Assembly (NCBI GenBank): GCA_002964805.2 | Contig: PUDQ02000018.1 | Coordinates: forward strand, 124,001 to 188,000 | DNA: 64,000 bases | Direction: 5' to 3' | Source: Trametes villosa | Lineage: Eukaryota > Basidiomycota > Agaricomycetes > Polyporales > Polyporaceae | Shown: piece after piece, positions 12,593-23,019 of the stretch | Layout of the letters: every line of letters starts with the position of its first letter | Position numbering within the stretch: position 1 is the first letter of the stretch | The notes under the pieces: generated by a model | The model's database searches: none | What the model saw: the letters and a program-made list of their open reading frames with translations, nothing else | Told to the model about the DNA's origin: nothing | Position numbers and translations under genes: made by a program

Positions 12593-14733
12593 ATGACGGA
12601 GCCCCACTACGCTCCCTCTCCTCTCACTGCACTTATTCTGGTGTTACTCATATACGTCTTACTGTATGCGAGGTCTATTATGAACTGGAAAGCTCGCTCC
12701 CGGGGACTCCCCCTGCCCCCGGGTCCCCCTGCTCTTCCGTTCGTTGGTAACTTGTTCAATATGCCCAAGGTTAAGCCTTGGCTCGGCTACCGAGATCTCT
12801 GCACAAAGTACGGTGAGTCAGTTTGCACACATCCTCCCGGGACGCAGCAAATGACGGTAGGGCTCGACAGGGGAGATGGTCTACATGCATGTACTGGGGA
12901 CGCCTATCCTCGTGCTCGGCAGCGCGCGGCTTACGAACGAACTCCTCAACAAGCGATCCGCGAACACTTCGGACAGGCCGCCGAACCCCGTCATCAAACT
13001 GTAAGTCAGCCTTAGTTATTCGCACATATCCTCGACTAGTACGCTGCTGCTAACCGCCCAACGCTGCCATTACCAGGTCAGGTCAGGATCTTAACCTCGG
13101 TTTGCTACGGTACGGCCAGTGGTGGCGGAGGCATCGCCGTGCCTTCTGGCAGCACTTCCATCCCGGCATGGTCCCGCAGTATCTGGCTGCGCAGCGCATA
13201 GGCGCATACAGGTTTCTGGGTAGTCTGCTCTCGTCACCCTCGCAAATCAAGAACGGCGTCCAGTAGTGAGTGTCTACGCACCGTCCAATCGCCTAACTCC
13301 TCATAAGTCCGTCGCAGCTCTATGCAAAGCAGCATCCTACACATCGTCTACGGGGCCGACATTCAGAGCGAACGCAATCCGCGTCTCTCCATCTCTGATG
13401 CTGCCGTGGAGTCCATGCGAGAGGCCACCCCTGGCTATTTCGGAGTCGAGATGTTCCCGTTCCTCCGGCATCTCCCCACTTGGTTTCCCGGCGCCGCTTC
13501 TCAAAAGTTGTTCGCCAAATCCAAGGCCGCTAATGATTGCCTCAAACATGCTCTCTTTGACGAGGTCCGAGAAGTTCTCGTGAGTAACACCTACAGCCTT
13601 CCCCAAGCCTCGTGCATTGAACGCCAGGCGGCTACTAGGATCGTGGAGAACTTCGTCCCAGCGTTGCCGCACAGTTGCTGTCGAGAATGGACCCTTCGGA
13701 TGACGTGCCATCAGCGCTCGCGCTCGAAGAAGTGGACATTGCGAAGAACGTATGCGCAATGGCTGTGGAGGGTGAGTCCCCAGCCGGCTAGATTGTGTGT
13801 CCTATTGTTCTAGACATGTTGCGCTGCAGCCAGCACAGATACGGTATGCGTTTTGCGATGCTTCCCCGCGCTCATGCGTCCACTGACACCCTGGAGTAGA
13901 TCAGTTTCACCGTCGAAGCGTTCTGTCTCGCTATGGCACTCTATCCAGACGTGCAGAGGCGTGCGCAGGCTGAACTCGATGCGGTGGTTGGCCCCGGCCG
14001 CTTGCCCGATCATGGCGACACCGATGACCTCGTTTACATCAACGCGCTCGTCAAGGAAACTCTACGCTGGCACGTGGTCCTGCCCATAGGTTTAGCTCAT
14101 CGCACGCTTGAAGACGATGAGCTGGACGGGTACTTCATCCCCGCCGGGACTACCGTGATCTCCAATGTCTGGTATGCCCTTCGTACCGTTCTCGCTGCCG
14201 TAATGGCTACTGACCTCCTGTGTCCGCATGAAGGGGCATCCTGCACGATCCTGGCACGTACGAGGACCCTTTGTCGTTCCGTCCAGAGCGCTTCATCAAG
14301 GACGGGAAGTTGGACTCTAGCGTGCCGGACCCGACGGATATCATGTTCGGCTTCGGGAGAAGGTATGTTCAACTGTCGATACTGATGCAGCTCGGTGACG
14401 TTGCGAATAGGATTTGTCCTGGGCGCTATCTCGCGCTCCCGTCCCTGTTTATCAACATAGCCTCGCTGTTGCACGTCTTCGACATCAGCTTACCGCTTGA
14501 CGAGAACGGGCAGCCGGTCGATATCAAGTATGAGGCAAGTCACGGCCTCGTCAGGTGGGTACCACTGTACCGTGACCTAGCGTCGCGCGCAACCTCGCGG
14601 ACTAGCAGCTGTTAACGCACCCCGCAGCGTTCCAGAGGATTGCCGATGCATCGTCAAAGCGCGCTCGGCAGAGGCTGAAGCCTTGATTCTGGATACATGC
14701 CGTATGACGACGACGAACGACACCGGAGTTTAG
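12593..14733 (+). CDS. Cytochrome P450 monooxygenase, type B copy 1
   Basis: Related to but clearly distinct from type A. An N-terminal anchor (about residues 9-25) precedes LPLPPGPPALPFVGN. The exon pattern is the same, including a 14-nt I-helix exon at 13830-13843. The I-helix reads ASTDT, so the acid-Thr pair is kept while Gly-Gly-Val is replaced. The K-helix is ETLRW; PERF and FGFGRRICPGRYL follow. The C-terminus is longer than in type A and ends in a Thr/Asn-rich tail. All introns read here have GT donors. One variant is PDP where the paralogue has RDP just before the heme loop. No stop was found. The substrate is unknown. Confidence 0.92.
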
Positions 14734-15059
14734 CGGAGACGTATCAAGGAAGATGTCTCACCGCATAAAAAGACATCTCCCGCGCCCGTTCGTGCGGTAG
14801 TTCTCGTGTACCGGCAGTGGCTCGCCTTCCAAAACTGATTAGGCAGGCACTTTCTGGGCTATGTTTGTAGTCTGCGTTTCGTATGTTTTCTGATCATGAC
14901 CGCTTACGTTAATGTCAATATGCGGTTCCAGTCCGTGTAACGTCGCGAGAGTCGCGCGCAACATGCCAGCAACGACTTCTCTTGCCCCGCGGACATCGCC
15001 GCGGGGTAATAAGTCGTACAGCTACCTTACTACGTCCCGGATAAAGGCTTCGGGAACAG

Positions 15060-15374
15060 ATGGATGAGACGCGAACGCGCGACTCATGCGCGCGCCACTT
15101 TGAACGCCTCGGCAAACTCCGATCCGCGCGCAGAGCCCGACTTCTCCCACTCTGGCAGATCCAGAAACCGCCATCTGAGCTTCCTCACAACGCCGGGGGG
15201 GGGGGGGCGACAAGTACTGCTGATGCTCTCGCTATGACATAATTTCCAAGCTTTCACCAAGCTCGAGTACGCCGCGTCGAGGAATGGACGACGAGCTCGC
15301 AGTACGACGCAGCGATCCCCTGCCACTGCGTTTGCTGAGCAGTGGATACGATACTTATGTTCTTCCCGGCCGCA
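15060..15374 (+). repeat. Dispersed 300-bp repeat, copy 1
   Basis: Imperfect direct copy of 19049-19345, with shared strings such as CGAACGCGCGACTCATGCG, CCGATCCGCGCGCAGAGCC and GATATGTTCTTCCC-like sequence. It ends within a few bases of the truncated P450 at 15381, so it may mark a rearrangement breakpoint or be a transposon fragment. No open frame is conserved between the copies. Confidence 0.7.
15195..15207 (+). repeat. Homopolymer of 13 G
   Basis: An uninterrupted G run inside the first copy of the 300-bp repeat. The second copy has a mixed GC string here. Assembly length may be unreliable at this point. Confidence 0.8.
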
Positions 15375-15380
15375 GTCTGG

Positions 15381-15828
15381 ACGGATTTCGGCCGTAGCGC
15401 GTCATTCGCGATGGGAAACTGGAACCCTCCGTGCGCGATCCAAACGCACTCATCTTCGGCTTTGGCAAAAGGCAAGTAGCCGCAATCCCTGTCACTCCAA
15501 TAGTGCTCATGCATCAACTCACGCTACCAGGCTCTGCCCCGGCCGGTACTTCGCGCACGCGTCGCTCTTCGTCCGTGTCGCATCTGTGCTGCACTTCTTC
15601 GATATCGGCCTACCAGTCGTCGACGCAGGCCAGCCGATCCAAATCAAGCACGACCAGGGCCATGGCCTTGTGTCTACGTATATACCTAGTCTTGTGGCCC
15701 TGCGATATGGCTGAAAGTGGAGCGCGACGAGACAGCCCGAAGACTGTCGGTGTGCGATCAAACCGCGCTCCGCAGGGGCACAGGAGCTGACCACACTTGC
15801 GCAACCGAAACCTTCTGCTTCAAGGTGA
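15381..15828 (+). pseudogene. Truncated type A P450 remnant
   Basis: Only the last three exons of a type A P450 remain, from the segment before PERF to the stop. The codon for the Glu of PERF has become TAG (15396-15398). The heme loop still reads FGFGKRLCPGRYF across an intron with a GC donor (15472-15530). The donor of the last intron is also altered. All sequence upstream of PERF is missing and is replaced by the 300-bp repeat. It is most like the copy at 3801 by eye. It sits between two type B genes, which points to unequal exchange within the array. Confidence 0.85.
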
Positions 15829-16456
15829 GCTATCCGTTCTACCAGCGTATGTCACAAGTTGTACATGTTCCTTGCACGCTGGACTAATACTCTCAGCGAG
15901 CACTACAGCTCCTGAGCGTTATCGGCCAAAGGAAAGCGGAGTCGTATCGAGGGTGCACTTTACCGATGTGAGGGCAGACATGTCGTTTCGACTCGTCACT
16001 CGCGTACCTCTCATGATTCATTACTACTCACATTACCGCGGGTAACGGACCCCCCGTATGGTCATCACCACCGGCGGCTGAATTGGTACGTACTCGGCTC
16101 TTGTTTGACATGCCCCTGCTTCGACGGAAAGGGGTCGCAAAGGCCTGAAGTTCTGTTCCAGTGCAGCGGCTGCAAACAGCCAACAGGTGACATGTTAGGG
16201 AAGTTCTCGGCAACTTCGCTATTGAGCTGGTGCGTGTGGCTTGTAGTCAGCATGCGAACGTCCTAACCGCGATTAGCTATGCAGATATCCCAGCCATACG
16301 CTCTAACACCACGAATGTCCCCACAGCTGCCAACCCGCTGATCCTCATGCATGTTGTTTACGGCTCTATTACCCCACATTGGTCCGTGAGCTACTCATAA
16401 ATATCGTATCAATGCAACCATCGCAAGGGCCCTACCGCAAGACATCCAGGATCGCC
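15829..16456. other. Intergenic, upstream of type B P450 copy 2
   Basis: No gene is supported. The block at about 16160-16300 repeats the 5' flank of the first type B gene. Confidence 0.5.
16160..16300 (+). repeat. Upstream block shared by the two type B P450s, copy 2
   Basis: Imperfect direct repeat of about 12310-12440, at a similar distance from its gene start. Confidence 0.5.
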
Positions 16457-18588
16457 ATGACGGAATCCTACTTGCCTTCTCCTTTGACTGCGCTCGTCCT
16501 TTCATTCCTGATCTATGTTCTGCTTTATACGAGGTCCGCCTTAACCTGGAAAGTTCGCTCGCGGGGCCTCCCGCTGCCTCCAGGCCCAACTGGTCTTCCC
16601 ATTGTCGGAAATTTGTTCGATGTGCCCAAGATCAAGCCGTGGCTCGGGTACCGCGATCTCTGCGCAAAGTACGGTAAGTCATCTGTCACAGCTTCTCCCT
16701 TAACCGCAGCTCATGACTGTCTCGTCTCGCAGGCGGGATGGTTTATATGCAGGTTCTGGGAACGCCTATCCTCGTCCTCGGCAACGTACGGCTTGCGAAC
16801 GAATTGCTCAACAAGCGATCTGCGAACAGTTCGGATAGGCCGCCGAACCCGGTCATAGAGCTGTACGTCACTCGCGACTGCTCGCAGCTATAGCCCGCGC
16901 CGCTGCTGATCCCTCAACGTCAAAAAGGTCGGGTCAGGATCTCAATATGGCCCTCCATCGGTATGGCGAGTGGTGGCGGAAGCATCGCCGCGTCTTCTGG
17001 CAGCAGTTCCATCCTGGTACAATCGAGCGGTATCTGGCTGTGCAGCGCATGGGCGCACACAAGTTTCTAGGCAACCTCCTCTCGTCGCCGTCGGAAATCA
17101 GGAACGGCATCCAATAGTGAGCACACCCGTGTCTCTCAGTCGCTCGAGCCCTCCCTGACCCGACTGCCCGCAGCTCCATGCAGAGCAGCATCCTTCACAT
17201 CATCTACGGGGTCGACGTTAAGGACGATCACGACCCGCGGCTGTCCATCTCCTCTGCTGCGTTGGAGACTATACGACAGGCCACCCCCAGTCATTTTGGA
17301 GTGGAACACTTCCCGTTCCTCCGGCATATGCCCTCATGGTTTCCCGGGGCCGCGTCGCACAAGATGTTCGCCAGATCCAAGGTCGCTAACGATCGCCTCA
17401 AACACGTCCTCTTCGACGAGGTGCAAGAGAGTCTTGTGAGTAGCATCTACAGCCATCTCACAGCATCATATACTAGACACCTGGGGCGTTTAGGATCGTG
17501 GCGAGCTCCGTCCAAGCATCGCCGCGGAGTTGCTGTCGAGAATTAACAGTTCTGACAACGCGCCGTCGGCGCTCACGCTGGAAGACATCGAAGTCGCCAA
17601 GGATGTCTGCGCGGTTGCTGTTGAGGGTGAGTCTCTCCGGACAACGCATATTGCGGGTACTATCGCTCATAAGCGTCTCTTCACAGGTAGTGCAGACACA
17701 GTACGTATTTCGCAATACAACCCCCTCGCTCGTGCCATTCACTGACGCCTGAGAGCAGACAGGGTTCACCCTCGAAGCGTTCTGCCTGGCTATGGCTCTC
17801 TATCCAGACGTGCAGAGGCGCGCACAGGCTGAGCTCGACGCAGTAGTCGGCCCTGCTCGATTGCCGGACCACAGCGACAGCGATGATCTCGTCTACCTCA
17901 ACGCGGTCCTCAAAGAAACCCTGCGCTGGCACGTAGTGTTACCCGTGGGCGTACCGCATCGTACGCTCGAAGATGATGAGTTGGACGGGTACTTCATCCC
18001 CGCTGGGACTACTGTGGTCCCTAATGTTTGGTGTGTATGCGTCTTCTCGATCACGTACGCTCGCCACTGACCTGCTTTGATCTTCCGGAAGGGACATGCT
18101 ACACGATCCTGACGTCTATGAGGACCCCTTCGCGTTCCGTCCGGAGCGCTTCATTAAGGACGGGAAACTGGATCCTAGCGTGCGCGACCCGACGGATTTC
18201 ATGTTCGGGTTCGGTAGGAGGTACGTTCGCTCTTCAAGCACGGTGCACCTCCGACCTGACGCCGCCGATAGGATCTGCCCCGGACGCTACCTCGCGCTCC
18301 CGTCAGTCTTCATAAACATCGCCTCGCTGTTGCACGTCTTCGACATCAGCTTGCCGCTCGACGAGGATGGACATCCGCTCCGTATCAAGTATGAGCCCGG
18401 CCACGGCCTCGTCAGGTACGCATGGGCGCACGAAGCGTTACGCGCACTCCTGCGTACCTAAAGCACCTAACGCGTCCCGCAGCGTTCCAGAGGACTCCCG
18501 GTGCATAGTCAAACCGCGTTCGGCAGAGGCTGAAGCGTTGATCTTGGATGCATGCCGTACGGCGACGATGAATGATTCCGACATCTAA
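16457..18588 (+). CDS. Cytochrome P450 monooxygenase, type B copy 2
   Basis: Closest paralogue of the gene at 12593, about 520 residues with the same exon plan. The ATG at 16457 opens MTESYLPSPLTAL, matching the start of copy 1, and is followed by a membrane anchor and LPLPPGPTGLPIVGN. The 14-nt exon 17687-17700 encodes the I-helix core SADT. ETLRW, PERF and FGFGRRICPGRYL are present. Introns have GT donors. The C-terminal tail is Ala/Thr-rich and ends Asp-Ser-Asp-Ile. No disabling change was seen. Probably an ER-bound oxidase. Confidence 0.92.
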
Positions 18589-19722
18589 CGGAGACAGTGA
18601 CGTAGCGGAGAAAATACCACGTAGCATCGAAGAACCGTCCCTCGCGACCGCTCGTATGGTAAATTCCGCCGGCCAGGAGTAACCCGCCTTCCACAAGTTT
18701 TACGGCCAGTGTATCACTTCTATGCTATCCATCTCACCTTTGCGTGTGGCTCACGTCAATGAAAGCTGCGCTCACACATCGCGAGATGATGCTGTGTATA
18801 TCGTGCCCGTCTGAGAGTGCTCGGTTAGAGGACGACTGACCGCGTGCCAAAGAACCCGTTTGAGTTGGTACGTCGATCCGAAGAGCTGCGGTCTATAGCA
18901 ACTTCGAGTCGCACACGGGTTGTGGTGGCAAATGTGCCGTAGACGGCGAGAACTTGGTACGCTGGGTTCAGAATCGCAACAGCTCATGTTCTCCCTGTAG
19001 ACTGGTATAAGACGTAGTATGAGCGAACATGGGAGTAGTTGGAAGCAGGTGGATGAGACACGAACGCGCGACTCATGCGCCATATTGAACGCCTCGGCAA
19101 ACCCCGATCCGCGCGCAGAGCCCGACTCCTCGGACTCCAGATCCTGAACAGGCCATCCGAGCTTACTCACACCGCCAGGGGCCCAATCCTGCTTATGCCC
19201 TCGCTATGACATACTTTTCAGCGTTTCACTAAGCTCGAGCACGCCGCGTCGAGGAATCGACGACGAGCTCGCTGTACGACGCTGTGTTCCCCTGCTGCGC
19301 TTGGTGAGCAGTGGAAACGATATGTTCTTCCCGGCCGCCGAGCCTCGGGGGTGCCCTACTCTGGGCTTGAACAGGGGTAGATTCTCATGTAAGTGCGCTC
19401 TAAGAAGCGGTTGTAGCATGCTGGAATCTCACATCTTCCTGCAGAGTAGACGCAATGCTTGTGACAGTTGATCAGGCGAATGCGCGGAAAGCCCTTGCGT
19501 GGCATGGCCGCGCATTCGATCGCGCAAGCGTTTTCAGCGGATAGCGCCATCGAACCCCGAGGTTCAGCAGTCATCTGGTGCTGCGTTCTCAAGTAAACAT
19601 ACGTCCGAGGGTCGCTCGCGAACCTGGATATAAGGATGGCTTCAACGCGGTGATTTCGACACACACTACCACCCCACCACATCGACTTCAACACATACCA
19701 GCACTACACAGCTCCTCTAAAC
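18589..19722. other. Intergenic between P450 array and reductase gene
   Basis: No gene is supported. It contains the second copy of the 300-bp repeat at about 19049-19345. The last 100 bases before 19723 are C-rich and look like a normal fungal 5' leader. Confidence 0.5.
19049..19345 (+). repeat. Dispersed 300-bp repeat, copy 2
   Basis: Imperfect direct copy of 15060-15374. Both copies flank the last type B P450 and the truncated P450, so the interval 15.1-19.3 kb is bounded by direct repeats. Confidence 0.7.
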
Positions 19723-20915
19723 ATGTCCTCCAGCAGCACCACCAAGGCAAGCATCGCCGTCTTCGGTGGTACCGGTCTCCTCGGTTCGTCGGCCTCTTCA
19801 ACTACTCCTCACCAGAGCCCCAGAACTAACTCGAGCACCTTCTCCCTACAGGCGGCGCGATCTCCAACGTGCTCCTCACCGAGTACCGCGACGCCTTCCC
19901 GACCGTCCGCGTCTTCACGCGCGACCGCACCTCCGACAAGGCGCGCGAGCTCGCGCAGAAGGGCGCCGAGCTCGCGGACCTCGACGTCGCGACGCTGCAG
20001 GGCGCGCTCGCGGGCACCGACGTCGTCGTCAACGTCCTCCCCGGCGGGGTGTCGGCAGAGGTACGCAAGCAGATCAACGACGCGGCGATCAAGAGCGGCG
20101 CGAAGGTGTACTTCCTCAGCGAGTTCGGCCTGTGAGTATCCACTTTGTCCTGAGTTCGAGGTGTGGATGCGGAGGCTGACTACGGCGACGGTGTAGGGAC
20201 CACCGGTTGGTGCACTTTGACGGGTACGACCACCCGGAGTGGGCGGTCAAGAAGCAGCTCGCGGCGGAAGCGCGCGCGGCCGCGAAGGCTACGAACACGA
20301 AGGTCATCGCGCTCTACAACGGCATCTTCCTTGAGTTCACCCTCGAGCCCTTCGGTACGTCCCCCCTCCCCTACCCCTCTCTCCCCTTACCAAGTTCCAT
20401 CTCACACCCAAACTTTGCAGCCGGCGTCGACCTGGAGAAGAACGCATACACCGTCTGGGGGCCCACAGACCAGAAGTTCGCCGCGACGTCGACGGCGGAC
20501 ATCGGGCGCGCGGTGGGCCGCGTCGCGCAGCTCGCGCTCGCGGGGCCCACCACCGTCCCGGACGAGGTGCGCGTCGTCGGCGCGCCGGGCGCGACCTTTG
20601 GGGCGATCCGCGACCTCGTCGCGCAGGTGAAGGGCGTGCCGAAGGGCGAGATCAAGAGCGAGGACATCGAGGCGCTCGATAAGAGCCTGCGCGAGCTCAA
20701 GGGCACGGGCTCGTTCTTCGATTACCTCCAGTGAGTGTCTCTTCCAGAGTGTTGTGGTAGGAGAGGGAGGCTGACTGCGGTTGGTGCATAGCGTGGCTTT
20801 GGGGAGGAACTGGGTGGACTTGCCGGAGCATGACAATGAGCTCGTCAACCCCGGCGAGAAGTTCTGGAAGTGGAAGACGCTGGAGGAGCACGTCAAGGGC
20901 CGCCTCGCTGCATGA
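19723..20915 (+). CDS. NAD(P)-binding NmrA/isoflavone-reductase-like protein
   Basis: Five exons (19723-19783, 19852-20131, 20197-20354, 20421-20730, 20792-20915) join to 310 residues. The N-terminus holds a Rossmann fingerprint, AVFGGTGLLGGAI, for NAD(P) binding. A segment DVVVNVLPGG and the strand KVYFLSEFGL follow, as in atypical short-chain reductases of the NmrA/isoflavone reductase group. Members reduce small metabolites or act as redox sensors. There is no signal peptide or membrane segment, so it is probably cytosolic. It lies 1.1 kb after the P450 array on the same strand and may act with it, but that is inference. Codon use is strongly GC-biased compared with the P450s. Confidence 0.85.
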
Positions 20916-21577
20916 GCGTCGCCGACGAGTATAACATATCAGGATAACATGTACATTAGGATTGGCGACATTATCACACATCCATTCTGCGATTGAGAGC
21001 TGTGCGCGAGTGCATAGAGACCGCTCACCGGAAGCGCCACATGTCATGTCGTTTTGGAGTTAGCCAGAACTAAGCATATGGGAAAGTTAGCTGCCACCAG
21101 CCAATGCTCCTCTTCAGCTGGGTTGTATTTCGTGCTACATCGGATCCGGGGGGAAGTGGAAGAGATCCTCGGCGAGACTCTTATAAGCTCACTCCCTCTC
21201 CGTTGTCTCGCGAGAATGGTATACGACCCACAGACCTAGCATTGCCCCGTCGTGCGTGCGAAGCAGCTCAATCGAAGGCAATGTCAACGCTTCCAAAGAC
21301 TACGAAGCCCAGCGTCGCACACTCAGAACTCAAGCTCACGCGCAATAAAGGTGATGTTTCAATCAAAATCGATTGGGTAGAGAGGCAAGGAAACTATGGT
21401 ACACTATCGAGTACAAAGAGCATATGCGTGCGACGAAGACAATTAGGGCCGAGACGTGTGGGTGGGGATCAGAAAGCGGGTGGGTGGGATCGTCGAACTA
21501 GCCAGAGCCAACGACACGAGAGCGACACGACTGGAGCGCGGCAGGTATCGAGTGGTAGAGGGAGGGAAGGGAACCGC
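20916..21577. other. Intergenic, 3' ends of convergent genes
   Basis: No gene is supported. This is the space between the convergent reductase and HAD phosphatase genes and probably holds both 3' untranslated regions. Confidence 0.5.
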
Positions 21578-22873
21578 TCATGCCGCGATGGCCGAGGCGG
21601 TAATCGGGGGCGCCGCGAGCGGGTGCGCCGACGGCTGCTGCTGCTGGGGCTGCGCGACCTCCTGGACCTGCGGCGCCGCGAGGTGCGCGTGGCCGTCGAG
21701 CACCGCGCTCTTCGGCTTGATCGTGAAGCGCAGGCGCTGCGCGGCGCCCTCGCCCTCGGGCGTGATCTGGATCTGCTCCATGTTGTCCACGATGTAGTGT
21801 GCGCCGCAGTTCTCGATCTTGGAACGCTCGTGCGAGGTGCACACGGCGATGACCGTCGCGCCGGACGCGACGCCCGCGCGGATGCCCGAGGGCGAGTCCT
21901 CGAAGACGACGCAGCGCGCGGCGTCGAACCCGAGCTCCTTCGCGGCGAGCAGGAACGGGTCGGGCGCGGGCTTGCCTGCCTTGAGGCGCTTGTCGTCGGC
22001 GGTGATCGTCACCTCGGGAGGGGTGATCCCGACGCGGGTCATGCAGCCGTAAGCTGAGGGAACGAAGTCAGCGTCGAGCTCGGTGCGAAAGGGAAGAGCG
22101 GCGAAGCTTACCATAGGTCTTAGCGCCAGAGGTCGCGACCGCGTAGCGCCCCTTGGGGATGGAGTCCATGACGCGCTTGACGCCGGGGAGGATGCGCACC
22201 GAGCGGTCGACGGCGGACGCCTCGAGCTGCCACGCCTCGAGCTGGTGCTTCTTCTGGAGCATCATCTTCCAGTCCTCGGTCTCCTCCTCGCCCTCCTCGG
22301 AGATCGGGTTCTCGAGCACCTCCTCGTTCTCGCGGATCGTGGGCGACATCGTGAGCAGGCTGCTGACGCGGTGGAGGAACGAAGGGCGGCGGAAGGGCGC
22401 GAGCTGCGCGAGGGTGCCGACGAACGACGACGCGCGAGAAGAGGTGCGCGAGGCGGGCGTCGAGCTCGAGGGCGAGAGCGCGGGGGTCGTCGCACCGGAG
22501 TTGACGGGCGAGTTCTGGAGGGAGCCGGGGCCGTGCTTGGTGTACGCGTCCGCGAAGAAGAGGATGGACTCCTCGAAGGCCTGCACCTCGTTGTCCATCT
22601 CGTGCTGCTTGATGTGCGGCTTGAACTGCGCGAGGTTGTCGACGGCGCGCTTGCCGTGCGTCGCTGCGATCACGTATGCGGGGTCCTGGCCGATGTCTTT
22701 TGCGACCTTGCCCCAGGCGGCCTCGACGGCGGAGATCGAGTCGGTGAGCGTGCCGTCCTATCCACACACTCCCATGGTCAGCATGGTCTAGAGGTGTGAG
22801 CGGGAAGAGAGGTACACACCATGTCAAAGAGGACGGCGTCGGCGTAGAAAGTGGACTCGGTGTTGGAAGACAT
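21578..22873 (-). CDS. HAD-superfamily sugar/glycerol phosphatase-like protein, copy 1
   Basis: Three exons (22873-22820, 22757-22112, 22053-21578) encode 391 residues. HAD motif I is LFDMDGTLTDS, with an intron between the two Asp residues. Motif II is ATSG, the motif III Lys is in KAGKPAPDPF, and motif IV is VFEDSPSGIRAG. The layout resembles yeast glycerol-1-phosphatase and 2-deoxyglucose-6-phosphatase, which dephosphorylate small phosphosugars in the cytosol. A Ser/Pro/Thr-rich insertion of roughly 100 residues splits the cap domain and is absent from the yeast enzymes. The tail is Gln/Ala-rich. A near-identical copy lies inverted at 33327. The substrate is inferred only from the family. 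Confidence 0.88.
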
Positions 22874-23009
22874 GATGATGAAGTGCGAGTGGTATCAGTC
22901 AAGTCGTTGGTGGTGTGTGGTAGTTGGATGGGTGTTCCGAAGAAACCGAGTGTGGAAGAGTGTATGTCGGAGAGGGGATGAGTGAGGACAGACGGCGGAG
23001 GGACGCGGG

Positions 23010-23019
23010 CTTATATGTG
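23010..23019 (-). promoter_or_regulatory. TATA-like box of HAD copy 1
   Basis: On the minus strand the sequence reads ACATATAAGC, about 140 bases before the start codon. The + copy of this gene also has a TATA-like box. Confidence 0.4.

Larger units (their letters stand above)
14734..15380. other. Intergenic with repeat block and poly-G run
   Basis: No gene is supported. Part of this stretch (about 15060-15374) is copied at about 19049-19345. A run of 13 G at 15195-15207 lies inside it. Confidence 0.6.

Noticed and set aside
819..20915. A complete secondary-metabolite gene cluster
   Set aside because: Only tailoring-type enzymes (P450s and a reductase) are present; no synthase, cyclase, transporter or regulator was found in the window.
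21104..22057. Long + strand open frame of 317 codons
   Set aside because: It lies antisense to the last exon of the HAD phosphatase, is Arg/Gly-rich and has no domain; it is a high-GC shadow.
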